Under the pieces are notes generated by a model that saw only the letters and a list, made by a program, of their open reading frames with translations, did not search any database and was not told the origin of the DNA. 64,000 nt of DNA from Agromyces italicus DSM 16388 (lineage in GTDB: Bacteria > Actinomycetota > Actinomycetes > Actinomycetales > Microbacteriaceae), in NCBI RefSeq assembly GCF_000421545.1, contig NZ_ATXF01000005.1, positions 714,214-778,213 on the forward strand. The letters are read 5' to 3'. Positions within the stretch are counted from its first letter, which is position 1; each line of letters begins with the position of its first letter. This document shows positions 42,887 to 54,100 of this stretch, in pieces. A program made the position numbers and the translations under genes.

Positions 42887-44116
42887 ATGTCTCTCGACCT
42901 CGCAGCCATCTACCGCGACCTGCACGCCAACCCCGAGCTCTCCTTCGAGGAGCATCGCACCGCGGGCATCGTCGCCGAGACCCTGGGCGCGCTCGGGCTC
43001 GAGGTCACGACCGGCATCGGCGGCACCGGAGTCACCGGGGTGCTCGCGAACGGCGCCGGACCGACGGTGATGCTGCGCGCCGACATGGACGGACTCCCGG
43101 TCCTCGAGGCGACCGGGCTCCTGTACGCGAGCACCGCGCGCGGCGTCGACCCCGACGGCAACGACGTGCCCGTCATGCACGCCTGCGGGCACGACGTGCA
43201 CGTGACGTGCCTGCTCGGGGCGGCCGAACGCCTCGTGGCCGATCGCTCGGGTTGGTCGGGCACGCTCGTGGTGCTCTTCCAGCCCGCCGAGGAACAGGGC
43301 GGCGGCGCCGAGGCGATGGTCGCCGACGGACTCTACGACCGGGTGCCCACGCCCGACGTCGTGCTCGGCCAGCATGTCGCACCCCTGCCGGCCGGTTTCG
43401 TGGGCCTGCGCCCCGGTCCGGCGATGGCCGCGGCCGACTCGCTCTCGGTGCTCGTCCACGGCACGGGCGGGCACGGTTCGCGCCCCGAGGCGACCGTCGA
43501 CCCCGTGCTGCTCGCCGCATCAATGACGGTGCGGCTCCAGGGCATCGTCGCCCGCGAGGTCGCCGCCACCGACTCGGCGGTCGTGACGGTCGGGCAGTTG
43601 CACACCGGCACCAAGAACAACATCATTCCGGCCGAGGCGAAGCTCGGCCTCAGCGTGCGCACCTTCAACGAGTCGGTGCGCGAGAAGGTCCTGGCCGCGA
43701 TCGAACGCATCGCGAAGGGCGAGGCGGCCGCTTCAGGGGCGCCGCGCGAGCCCGAGCTCGTGTTCGAGGAGCGCTTCCCGCTCACGGTCAACGAGCCGGC
43801 GGCATCCGAGCGTACCGCCGTCGCGCTGCGGGGGGCGCTCGGCGAGCAACGCGTGTTCGACCCGGGCGTCGTCTCGGGCAGTGAGGACGTCGGGGTGCTG
43901 GCGACCGCGGCGGGCGCACCGCTCGTGTACTGGCTTCTCGGCGGGTTCGATCCTGCGCGCTTCGACCTCGTGGCGTTCGCTGCGGGGCGCTTGCCCGATG
44001 ACCTGCCCTCGAACCACTCCCCGTACTTCGCGCCGGCGATCGACCCGACGCTCGACGTCGGGGTGGCCGCGCTCGTCGCCGCGGCTCGTGAATGGCTCGA
44101 AGACGCCTCGGCCTGA
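42887..44116 (+). CDS. M20D family amidohydrolase (N-acyl-amino acid hydrolase type)
   Basis: This 409-residue cytosolic metallo-amidohydrolase starts with DLHANPELSFEEHRTA, the family entry motif. HACGHDVH (98-105) supplies C100 and H102 as metal ligands, and QPAEEQGGGAEAM the catalytic Glu (135) and Glu136. The lid domain carries GTGGHGSRPEATVDPV, and TNHSP-like NHSPYF closes the site. Members hydrolyse hippurate, IAA-amino acid conjugates or N-acetyl-amino acids. The exact substrate is unknown. It is convergent with the MATE gene. Confidence 0.88.
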   Translation: MSLDLAAIYRDLHANPELSFEEHRTAGIVAETLGALGLEVTTGIGGTGVTGVLANGAGPTVMLRADMDGLPVLEATGLLYASTARGVDPDGNDVPVMHACGHDVHVTCLLGAAERLVADRSGWSGTLVVLFQPAEEQGGGAEAMVADGLYDRVPTPDVVLGQHVAPLPAGFVGLRPGPAMAAADSLSVLVHGTGGHGSRPEATVDPVLLAASMTVRLQGIVAREVAATDSAVVTVGQLHTGTKNNIIPAEAKLGLSVRTFNESVREKVLAAIERIAKGEAAASGAPREPELVFEERFPLTVNEPAASERTAVALRGALGEQRVFDPGVVSGSEDVGVLATAAGAPLVYWLLGGFDPARFDLVAFAAGRLPDDLPSNHSPYFAPAIDPTLDVGVAALVAAAREWLEDASA

Positions 44117-44156
44117 CGCCCCGGTCTGACGCCTCGGCCTGTCGGGCGTTCGTCGC

Positions 44157-45497
44157 TCAGGCCGGCGCGCCCGTGATCACCCAGCGGTCGCCGCGTGCCC
44201 GCAGGCCGAGGGTCACGGCGCGTGCCGCGAGATAGCCGATCGCGAAGGCCGCCATGAGCCAGGCGGGCCCGGCCGCACCGGCCGGGGCGACCGCGACGAC
44301 GCCGAGTGCGAGCGGCGCGAATGCGGCGAGGTTCACGAGTCCCGTCCAGGCGAGGTAGCGGGCGTCGCCTGCGCCGATGAGCACGCCGTCGAGCACGAAG
44401 ACGAGGCCGCCGAGCGGCGCCGAGAGGCCGAGCACCACGAACGCCGGCGGCAGCAGTGCGGCCACCTCGGCGGAGCTCGTGAAGAGCCCGGGCAGCACCC
44501 ACGCCGTCGCGATGAGCATCGCACCGAGGATCGCGCCGGCACCGATGCCCCATTCGACGCAGCGTCGCAGGATCTGCCGTACCGCGACGACGTCGCCCAC
44601 CCCGAGCCCACGGCCGATGAGCGCCTGTGCGGCGATCGCGAGGGCGTCGAGCGCGAAGCCGAGGGTGAAGTAGATCGTCATGGCGACCTGGAACGCCGCC
44701 AGCTCGTTCGAGCCGAGCGAGGTCGCCGCCCACGTCGCGAGCAGCAGCGCGACCCGCAGGCTCGCCGTGCGCAGCAGCAGCCAGCCGCCCGAGACGGCTC
44801 CCCGCAGCACCCCGGCGTGGTGCGGCCACGGGCTCGCACCGGCTCGCGCGGCGTGCCGTGCGACGACGACGAGGTAGACCGCGACCATGCCCCACTGGGC
44901 GACGACGGTGCCGATCGCCGAGCCGGCGATGCCCCACCCGGCCACGTAGATGAAGAGGTAGTTCAGCGCGATGTTGACGGCGAAGCCGATGCCCGCGACC
45001 CAGAGCGGTGTTCGCGTGTCCTGGAGCCCCCGAAGCAGACCCGTGGCGGCGAACACCACGAGCATGGCCGGCAGGCCGGCCATCGAGATCGAGAGATAGA
45101 CGGATGCCTCGGCCGCGACCTCGCTCGTCGCCCCGAACACGCCGACGAGCCATGGCGCGGCGAACCACCCGGCGACGGCGAGCACCACGCCGATGCCGAG
45201 GGCGAGCCAGAGCCCGTCGACGCCCGCCGCGACCGCGCCCCGCAGATCGCCGGTGCCGACCAGCCGCGCGACCGCCGGGGTCGTGGCATAGGCGAGGAAG
45301 ACCATGAGCCCGATGATCGTCTGCAGGACCGCGCTCGCGAGCCCGAGGCCGGCGAGCGGGGTCGCCCCGAGGTGCCCGACCATCGCGGTGTCGGCGAGCA
45401 GGAAGAGCGGTTCGGCGATGAGCGCGCCGAGCGCGGGTACGGCGAGACGCAGGATCTCTCGGTCGACGGTACGGGGCGAGGGCGTCTCGGTGCTCAT
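44157..45497 (-). CDS. MATE family efflux transporter (DinF-like)
   Basis: A 446-residue protein with 12 predicted helices in two homologous halves. EILRLAVPALGALIAEPLFLLADTAMVGHLG is the classic first-helix signature, and PLAGLGLASAVLQT follows. The second half includes AFQVAMTIYFTLGFALDALAIAAQALIGR. The group is the DinF subfamily, proton- or sodium-driven drug/metabolite exporters. TAGGCT on the minus strand lies 9 nt before the ATG (45507-45512), so the leader is minimal. It is next to the yccF pseudogene. Confidence 0.9.
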   Translation of the reverse strand: MSTETPSPRTVDREILRLAVPALGALIAEPLFLLADTAMVGHLGATPLAGLGLASAVLQTIIGLMVFLAYATTPAVARLVGTGDLRGAVAAGVDGLWLALGIGVVLAVAGWFAAPWLVGVFGATSEVAAEASVYLSISMAGLPAMLVVFAATGLLRGLQDTRTPLWVAGIGFAVNIALNYLFIYVAGWGIAGSAIGTVVAQWGMVAVYLVVVARHAARAGASPWPHHAGVLRGAVSGGWLLLRTASLRVALLLATWAATSLGSNELAAFQVAMTIYFTLGFALDALAIAAQALIGRGLGVGDVVAVRQILRRCVEWGIGAGAILGAMLIATAWVLPGLFTSSAEVAALLPPAFVVLGLSAPLGGLVFVLDGVLIGAGDARYLAWTGLVNLAAFAPLALGVVAVAPAGAAGPAWLMAAFAIGYLAARAVTLGLRARGDRWVITGAPA

Positions 45498-45582
45498 GTC
45501 CCTTGAAGCCTAGGCGCGGCCACCGACGGGTCACCGACCGCACGTCGAGCACCGCGCACGGGACTCGGGCGGCTGCGTGCCG

Positions 45583-45953
45583 TCAGGCGTCGACGATCTC
45601 CTTGCCGAGCGGCGCGAGCGACACCGGCACCAGCTTGAAGTTCGCGATGCCGAGCGGGAGCCGATGATCGTGACGCAGAGCAGCACGCCGGCGATGAGGT
45701 GCTCGAGTGCGAGCCACCAGCCGGCGAGGATCACCCAGATGACGTTGCCGATGAACGACCACGCGCCCGAGGTCGGTTTCTGCACGACCGTGCGGCCGAA
45801 GGGCCAGAGCGCGTACCCGGCGATGCGGAACGAGGCGATGCCCCAGGGGATCGTCACGATGAGGATGCACATGACGACGCCCGCGAGCACGTAGCCGAGG
45901 AACAGCCAGACGCCCGAGAGCACCAGCCAGATGATGTTCAGGAGCGTGTTCAT
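45583..45953 (-). pseudogene. yccF: yccF-like inner membrane protein gene with a 1-bp frameshift
   Basis: The first part reads MNTLLNIIWLVLSGVWLFLGY and continues through two YccF domains to GVLLCVTIIG (bases 45953 to about 45661). The expected family continuation IPLGIANFKLVPVSLAPLGKE then appears in another frame down to the TGA at 45583-45585. Restoring one T between 45659 and 45660 rejoins the two perfectly. Unrepaired, the protein runs to 45531 with an unrelated basic tail ([15 protein letters not shown]). YccF is a small membrane protein of unknown role. Since both halves are intact, this is either a recent mutation or a sequencing error. Confidence 0.8.
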
Positions 45954-45985
45954 GTCGGGAACATCCAAGCACGTCCACCCCGGCT

Positions 45986-45991
45986 TAGGCT
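45986..45991 (+). promoter_or_regulatory. -10 box for leaderless start at 45998
   Basis: TAGGCT ends 6 nt before ATG 45998. Confidence 0.45.
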
Positions 45992-45997
45992 GGGGGG

Positions 45998-48034
45998 ATG
46001 ACCGACGTCGCGCTCCCCTCCGGTATCAAGCAGGACGAACTCGATGCGGCGGTGCGTCCGCAGGACGACCTCTTCCGCCACGTGAACGGCGCATGGATCG
46101 AACGTACCGAGATCCCAGCCGACAAGGCGCGCTTCGGCTCCTTCATCGAGTTGCACGAGGAGGCCGAACAGGCGGTCCGCGACATCATCCACGAATCGCA
46201 GGAGTCCGAGCCCGGCACCGAGGCGCGCAAGGTCGGCGACCTCTTCTCGAGCTTCATGAACGAGGAGCGCGCCGAACTCCTCGGCGTCACGCCCATCGCC
46301 GGTCAGCTCGTCGACGTCTCGCTCGTGAGCTCGGTGGCGAGCCTGCTCGAGACCCTCGGCAGTCTCGAACGGCAGGGTGTCGCGGGCTTCGTCCAGCTGT
46401 ACGTCGACAACGACCCCGGCGACCCCGAGCGCTACCTCGTGTTCGTCGAGCAGGGCGGCATCGGCCTGCCCGACGAGAGCTACTTCCGCGAAGAGCGCTT
46501 CGAGAGCGTTCGCGAGGCGTATCGTTCGCACCTCGAGCGGATGCTCCGGCTCGCCCAACTCGACGAGCCTGCCGAGCGGGCGGCCCGCGTGTTCGAGCTC
46601 GAGTCCGCCATCGCGGCCGTGCACTGGAACAACGTCGAGTCCCGCGACAGCGAGAAGACCTACAACCTGAAGCCCTGGCAGGGCGTCCTCGACGAGGCAT
46701 CCCTTCGACGGGCTCAGGACGGCGCCCTCGACCTCGCGATCTGGCGCGATGCGATGGGCGTGCCCGCCCACGCCTTCGACGAGCTCGTGGTGCGCCAGCC
46801 CTCGTTCCTCGCGGGGCTCGGCGCCCTCCTCACGGAGGAGCGGCTGCCCGCGTGGCGCGACTGGCTCGCCTGGCAGGTCGTGCGCTCGAGCGCCGCGTAC
46901 CTCTCGAGCGACCTCGTCGAGGCGAACTTCGACTTCTACGGTCGCACGCTCACCGGCACCCCGCAGATGCGCGAGCGGTGGAAGCGCGGCGTCTCGCTCG
47001 TCGAGGGCGCGATGGGCGAGGCCGTGGGCCGCATCTACGTCGACCGGCACTTCCCGCCCACCGCGAAGGAGGCGATGGACGTGCTCGTCGAAAACCTCGT
47101 GCTCGCATACCGCGAGTCGATCGAGGCGCTCGAATGGATGGGCGAGGCCACGAAGGCGAAGGCGCTCGACAAGCTCGAGAAGTTCACGCCCAAGATCGGC
47201 TACCCGGTGAAGTGGCGCGACTACTCGGCGCTCGAGATCACGGCCGGCGACCTCGTCGGCAACGTGCGTGCGACCGCCGAGTTCGAGTTCAACCGGGAGC
47301 TCGGCAAGATCGGCAAGCCGATCGACCGCGACGAGTGGTTCATGACCCCGCAGACGATCAACGCGTACTACAACCCGGGCTTCAACGAGATCGTGTTCCC
47401 GGCGGCGATCCTGCAGTACCCGTTCTTCGACGCCGAGCGTGACGCGGCCGCGAACTACGGCGCGATCGGCGCCGTCATCGGGCACGAGATCGGGCACGGC
47501 TTCGACGACCAGGGCTCGAAGTACGACGGCGACGGGCGACTCACCGACTGGTGGACAGCCGACGACCGCGCCGCCTTCGAAGAGCGCACGAAGGCGCTCA
47601 TCGCGCAGTACGACGCCCTGGTCCCGGCGCAGCTGGTCGACGGCGACGAGGATGCCTCGGCCGAGGCATCCACCGACGGCGAAGCCCCGCACGTCAACGG
47701 CGCCCTCACGATCGGCGAGAACATCGGCGACCTCGGCGGTCTCGCCATCGCGTGGAAGGCGTACGTGCTGTCGCAGGGCGGCAGCGTCGCCCAGTCGCCC
47801 GTGATCGACGGCCTGACACCGGCTCAGCGGTTCTTCCTGTCGTGGGCGCAGGCCTGGCAGATGAAGGGCCGCGACGAAGAGGTGGTGCGTCTGCTCGCGA
47901 TCGACCCGCACTCGCCGAACGAGTTCCGGTGCAACCAGATCGTCCGCAACATCGATGAGTTCTACACTGGCTTCGGAGTGACTGCCGACGACGCCCTCTG
48001 GCTCGACCCTGCCGAGCGGGTGACGATCTGGTAG
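45998..48034 (+). CDS. pepO: M13 family zinc metalloendopeptidase (PepO/neprilysin type)
   Basis: A 678-residue peptidase with no signal peptide. The zinc motif is HEIGHGFDDQGSKYD (HExxH at 496-500), the third ligand is Glu about 574 in TIGENIGDLGG, and NAYYNPGFNEIVFPAAILQ is the conserved substrate-binding segment. VNGALTIGEN and the C-terminal CNQIVRNIDEFY are typical of the family. It cleaves oligopeptides. The last 127 bp (47907-48033) are duplicated exactly at 54444-54570, with the large surface-protein gene between the copies. Confidence 0.93.
   Translation: MTDVALPSGIKQDELDAAVRPQDDLFRHVNGAWIERTEIPADKARFGSFIELHEEAEQAVRDIIHESQESEPGTEARKVGDLFSSFMNEERAELLGVTPIAGQLVDVSLVSSVASLLETLGSLERQGVAGFVQLYVDNDPGDPERYLVFVEQGGIGLPDESYFREERFESVREAYRSHLERMLRLAQLDEPAERAARVFELESAIAAVHWNNVESRDSEKTYNLKPWQGVLDEASLRRAQDGALDLAIWRDAMGVPAHAFDELVVRQPSFLAGLGALLTEERLPAWRDWLAWQVVRSSAAYLSSDLVEANFDFYGRTLTGTPQMRERWKRGVSLVEGAMGEAVGRIYVDRHFPPTAKEAMDVLVENLVLAYRESIEALEWMGEATKAKALDKLEKFTPKIGYPVKWRDYSALEITAGDLVGNVRATAEFEFNRELGKIGKPIDRDEWFMTPQTINAYYNPGFNEIVFPAAILQYPFFDAERDAAANYGAIGAVIGHEIGHGFDDQGSKYDGDGRLTDWWTADDRAAFEERTKALIAQYDALVPAQLVDGDEDASAEASTDGEAPHVNGALTIGENIGDLGGLAIAWKAYVLSQGGSVAQSPVIDGLTPAQRFFLSWAQAWQMKGRDEEVVRLLAIDPHSPNEFRCNQIVRNIDEFYTGFGVTADDALWLDPAERVTIW
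47907..48033 (+). repeat. 127-bp direct repeat, copy 1 (3' end of the M13 gene)
   Basis: Identical at all 127 positions to 54444-54570. The bases just outside differ (C versus T on the left, G versus A on the right). It contains the final 42 codons of the peptidase. Confidence 0.97.
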
Positions 48035-48052
48035 TTTCAACTCTTCCGGCGT

Positions 48053-48078
48053 ACCCCCTTCTGCCCCGAACAGGGGGT
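48053..48078 (+). terminator. weak hairpin after the M13 gene
   Basis: ACCCCC (48053-48058) pairs with GGGGGT (48073-48078) across a 14-nt loop, 19 bp after the stop codon. Modest stem, so low confidence. Confidence 0.3.
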
Positions 48079-48192
48079 GGGATGGCGCGACGTGCACTGA
48101 TTAGCTGATGGACATCGCTCTGACGGTGCCGCGCCTTGGATCGGCAGCCGCCGAGGCGGTCCTATGCTCGATTTCTCCAGCCAGAGAGTCTG

Positions 48193-51100
48193 ATGATCAT
48201 GCCGTTGCGCGCGCGCCGACATTCACGCCAGTCCGCCCCGAACATGTCCTCTGCTCCGCGCTTCCGTCTGCGGCGCCCGCTCGGGATCGTGGCCGGACTT
48301 TCAGTCGCGGTGACGACCCTCGTGACGGCGCCCGTCGCGGTCGCGGCCGAGCCGGCGTGGTCGCTGAGCAAGATCGGTGAGTACGATTTCACGCAGGCGA
48401 TGGCGCTCGGCGATGGGTGGGATGCCACGGCCATCAGTCCCGACGGCCGCTACCTGGTGACGTCCGATGCGCGTGCCGAAGGCCGGGCGTTGCTCCTCAT
48501 CGACACCCAGACGCAGGCGAGTCGGCTCGTGAACGCGTATCCCCACGGGAGCGGGAGCATCGGAGCATCGTGGGAGGCCGGTCGTGCGCAGGTCAGCACC
48601 GGCGGCCGTTACGTCGCGTTCACCGAGAACGTGAAGAATCTGCCGAAGCCTGCGGTCGGCACCGACGCATCCTTCTGGACGTACGTGTACGACGCCGAGT
48701 CCGAGACGGTGACGCCGGTACCGACCACCCCTGAGCTGCCGCGCTTCAACGAGCTCGTGCTCGTCGACATGAGCGCAGACGCATCCGTGATGCTGCTCCG
48801 AAACGACGACAACGGACGCCGGCTCTTCGTGACCAAGCGCGATGGCGCCACGATGACGACGAAGCTGCTCATGGAACTTCCCGCTCCGGCGCGCTCCAGC
48901 GACGTGCAGCGATACCCGTACCCGCAACTCAGTGACGACGGCACTCGGGTGATGCTCCACGACCTGACTGGTGAGGGAAGCGTTGCGCTGTACGACATCA
49001 CGGGCGAGGCACCGGTCCTCGAGTGGTCGGAGGCCGCGTACGTCGGGAGCGAGCCCAGTCCATACTTCAGGACCGCGCGGCTCGGTCTCAGTGCCGACGG
49101 CTCGGTCGTGGCGTGGGCGAGCCGCCCGCAGAGCTGGCCGACTGCGGACGTGCCATTCACCATCACGATCCTCGACCGGACGACAGGCGACCGGCGGGAA
49201 CTCGAGGTGCCCGAGCGGTGGCTCCGATTCGTGGGTGGACTCACTCTGAGCGCCGACGGATCCGCACTCGCGGCAGTGGTCGCGCGGCCGGCTGCCGGCC
49301 TGGACGTCTTCGCCTTCGATACAGCGACTGGAGCGGCCGAACTGGTGTCGGCGCCCGCCGACGGCGGGGATCCGTTCCCCGGAGGCCGCGAAACCTCGAC
49401 CCTGCGAAGTCTCGCCCCGCAGATCAGCGCCGACGGAGCGCGGATCACGTTCAACACCGACAACGACCTCATCACGGGCGTGCGTTCCGGTCCGAGGAAT
49501 GCGTATCTGGCGGAGTCACGCAGTGCCACGGCGCCCGTCTGGCCAGATGGATCCGCCGTGCGTCTCGTCGAGGCGGGTGCCGAGTTCGTCCGGGTGGAAT
49601 GGGATGCCGCGAGCGACACGATGGGCGTCGACGACTACCTCGTGAGCGTTGACGGGCAGCTCGTGACCACGGTGCCGGCCGCCACACGCGCCACGCTGCT
49701 CGACGGGCTCGCCGCCGACACCGCCTACCGCATCGCCGTTGAACCGAGGAACATTGCGGGGCAGATCGGCGCCCCGCTCGAACTCGAGGTGCGAACCGGC
49801 GCCGTCCTGATCGGCGACGCAGCGCTCACCGGGTCCGCCGCCGCCGACGGACGCGTCACGCTGCGCTGGGACTCGGTCGGGGCCGATGCGACGTATCGCG
49901 TCGTGCGCACGGTCGGCGGCGCGAGCAAGACCGTCGGTGAGACGGCGGCCGCCACGTTCGTCGACACCGGCGTTCCGGCGGGTGTCGATGTCGAGTATCG
50001 TGTCGAGCTCGTGAGCGGCGAGACGACCGTTCGGCTCACCAGATCCTTCGCCGTCGCGACGCCGGCGCTGCCGGCGCCCGTGGTGTCTTGGAGCGCTCCC
50101 AAGCTCTCGACTGGCCACCTGGCGCTCGGTTCAACGCTCGCGGTACAGGTGACCGGCCAGCCCGATCGCACCGTCACGGCGGAACTCCGGCTCGGCACGC
50201 TCTTCGGCGAGGAGGTCGTGACGCTCGACTTCGTGGAGCAGACCGACGGCCGATACACGGCGAGCCATCCGCTCGTGGCGGGGCCCGTGAACCGCGTGGT
50301 CGCGCTCGCGGTCGCCATCGACGACGGTGAGGGGCATGAGGCGACGGCGGAGGCCACCGGACTGCCTGCATCGCTGAGCGGCGCATTACGCCTCGACTTC
50401 GCCGGCGCGGCGATCGCCGGCGATGTGCTCACGGTGGCGAGCGCCTCGGCCGAGTTCAGCCACCAGCAACTGCTCACTGCCGAGCCGACCGTGACGGTGC
50501 CGGTGCCCCCGGCTGACGACCTTCGAGCAGAGGTGCGCCGAGCCAACGGCAGCCTGGCTGCGTCGAGCACGGGACTCAGCGCGATCCCTGCCGCCGAGAC
50601 ATTCGTCGAACTCCGCTTGGCCGCGGAAGCCACGCTCGACGTCGAGGTGCGGATTGCGGGCGGCGAGCCACTGCGTGACGCGGTCGTCGAGGTCTCGGGC
50701 CGAGACGGCGCCACGAGCGGCCGGACCGACTCGCTCGGCGTCGCTCGATCCAGTGGTTGGCAAGGGGGCGACACCGTCGGAGTGCGTGTGACCTCGTCGG
50801 CGCTCCCGATCGAGGCTCAGCCCGATGTCGAGGTCGTGCTCGTGGCCGGTGCGAATCACGTCGTCGTGGAGGTGACCCCGGTCGGCGCTGCGATCATCAC
50901 TGGAATCATCCGCGAGAACGGGGAGCCGATCGCAGGCGCGACCGTCACGCTCTCGCAGACGATCGCGGGGCAGAACCTTGTGCGCGTCGCAACCACCGGT
51001 GATGACGGCCGGTTCGCGCTCGAGGGGTACGTCGGCGCGTCGACGTTGCGCGTCTCGACGCCGAGCGGCGGATCGGCGACTCGCCAGCACATTCTCGACG

Positions 51101-54100
51101 CGACGAACGATGTGCTCATCGACGTCGAGCCGCTCGCCTTCGAGACGGTGCGAGTCGATCTTCGCATGAAGCCACCCGGTGAGCCTGAATGGGGCCCGCC
51201 GGTCGGCATCGACTGGTCGACCTCGGTCCACCTCAAGGTCGACGCGGACACCAGCGCCGTCCGGCTCGGAACCTTCAACGAGAGTTCTGCGACGATCTCA
51301 GGTGCGGTCGGCACCGAGGTTCGCATCTGCGCGGACGCGGTGCAGGTGTCGGGACCGGCCGGGTGCAGTGAGCCGTTCACCCTTACCGGTGAGGCGAAGA
51401 TTCACGAGGTCGACCTCCGGCTCGGTTGGCCGGCGGGCATCCAGGCGACCCTCCTCGACGGGAATCACGAGCCCTTGACCGGCTCGTGGACGGCGACCCT
51501 CATGGGCGAGGAATGGTCGACGGCGATCTCAGGCAACGGCTCCGCGTTCAGCGCCCAACTCCCCGCCGCCGGAAGGTATGTCATCGCGATCAACCACTCC
51601 GGGAGCCGCGCTGCGGCGTGGAAGGCTGTCGATGTCGAGAACGACACGGTGACTCAGCTCGGTGAGATCGTGATCAACGAGGTGGTGGGCGCATTCACGG
51701 GTGACGGGAACAGCGTGGTGGCGCTCGACAAGCCGGCTCCGGGCGAGACCGTGGAGATCCGCATCGAGTTCGCGGCGACCGTCGCGGTGCGCGGCGCACA
51801 GCTTCGGCTCACGACGCCGGCGGGATGGGAGGTGCTCCCTGCGGGCACCATACTCGATGGTTCGCCGGTAACCGCTCGATCCGGGCTCGGCGGCCTGACG
51901 GTGCGTCTGGGCGACCTGGCTGCCGGCGACACCGGCGTCCTGCGGGTCACGCTTCGCGTGCCTGCGGATGCGTCGGTCGGAGTCGGTCAACGCGTGACCG
52001 CGCTGGTCTCCGCGGGAACCGGCGGCGAGCATGTCGTCGGCTCCACCGTCGTCGACGTCGCAGGAGTCACCATCCACGGGCCGGAGCGCATCTCGGAGTT
52101 CACGGCCGTGCTCTCCGGTCTTGCCCCGGCAGGCGCCGAGGTGAGCATCACGGAGCGTGGCACTGTGGTGGGTGTCGCAACCGCGGGCCCCGGTGGACGA
52201 TGGGAGACCAGAGTCGATCTGCCCGAGCGCCGGCTGTTCTGGGGCTACGAGTTCCAGGCCAGCGCCGTCGGCGATGGACGATCGATGTTCTCGAACACGA
52301 TCATGGTCGAGTATGATCCCACGGCCCCCGCCCTTACCGAGATCGCCGTCCATCAGAACGCCGTGGGATCGAGCGGACGCACGATTCGCTTCGATCCGCG
52401 CGACGGGGTGGCGGTCTTCCCGTTCGTCGTCGTCGATGGCGACGTCACGGTGGGCCTGACGTTCGATCGTCCTGATCAGGTGGACGGAGCCGTGGTGAAG
52501 CTCGGAGCGTACGAGGTCGAGGCGATTCGTGGCCTCGACGGCCGGTTCACGGCGACGATTCCGCTGAGGCTCGGCAACGAGGGCCCGATCTCGGTCGACG
52601 TGACGAGCCGCGCCGAACCGCTCATGCTCGACGACCCGCGACTGGTCGTGCCATCCGACGAGGCGACCATCCGCGAGTTGATGCCTGTCGGCATGCGCGA
52701 CTTCGTGATCACCGACGTGACGCCGGTTTCGAACGAGAACGGAACGGGCGAGCGGATCACGGTACTGTTCCCGAGCCTCCCGCCGGCGGACGGCGAGCCG
52801 GTCGTCGGCGTGCTCACCCGTGTCGTCGAGGAGGTCGACGTCGAACTCACCGACGACGACCGGCGCTTGATGGAGCAGACGGGCGTGCCCATCGCCGGAT
52901 TCGAGTTCGAGGCGGCCCCCGGCGGCAACGGGGGCTCGATGGAGGTGATCCTCCCTGCCGATGGTTCGTCATTCGAGCCCGTCGAGGGCGTCGCGTCGGC
53001 GGCCTCCGTGTCGATGACGCCGAGTGGCAGGGCGGCAGCCTCCACCGCACTGTTCCGGCCTGGCTTCAAGACGGCGCTCGATTGGGCGTTCAAAGCCGAC
53101 GCCGCCGAGAGCGCTCGGACGGCCGGTGACAAGTATGAGGCCCTCAGCAAGCTGAAGGATCGGATCAACAACGTGAAGTCGTCCTGCCAATACGACTACG
53201 ACATGTCGTATTGGGAGGACGCGGTCGACGACGTCGGCAAGCAGTCCATGGCGCTCGACGGACTCAACGCGCTCGCCATGGCCACCAGCGTGAATACCGG
53301 CCCCGCCGCCGAGTTCGTCTACAGCGCCTTGACCTACGTCGGCGACAAGACGATGGGAAAGCTGCTCGAGCATCAGATCAACCAGATCGACGAACACGTC
53401 ACCGGGACCGAGAAGAACTGCGGTGAAACTCCTGAGGAGCGGATGGAGCGTATGCAGGAGGCCTGGCAGCCCATTGCGGATCCCGAATACATCTACGACC
53501 CGTCGGGGTTCGTCTACGAGGGCGCCGAGGCCAACCGACTCGAGGGCGTCACTGCCACCGTGCTCCATGCACCCACGGCCGAGGGCCCCTGGGAGGTGTG
53601 GAACGCCGAATGGTATGGCCAGTGGAATCCGGTGCTGACCGATGCCGAAGGGAGATACGCCTGGGACGTGCCGATCGGGTTCTGGCAGGTGCGCTATGAG
53701 GCCGAGGGATACGCGCCGGCGAAGAGCGACGTGCTCGAGGTGCTGCCGCCGCACGTCGACGTGAACGTGGGCTTGGTGCCGCTCGCCGCTCCGACGGCGA
53801 CCGGACTCACCGCGACCGGTGAACTGGTGCTGACGTTCAGCCAGCTCATGCAGGCCGCATCCGTGACCACCGATTCCGTCTCGGTGATGGTGGGTGGTGT
53901 GCCCGTGTCCGGCTCGATCACCCCCATCGAGCCGCTCGAGACGCCCGACGGAGCCCCCATCGCGCGATCCTTCACGTTCACCCCCGGCGAGGCGTTCGTA
54001 CCCGGCACCGAACTCGAGATGCACGTGCTCGCGAGTGCGCGGAACCACGCAGGCCGGGCGATGGAGTCGGATGCCATGCTCATTGCGGTGTTCGAGGCGG

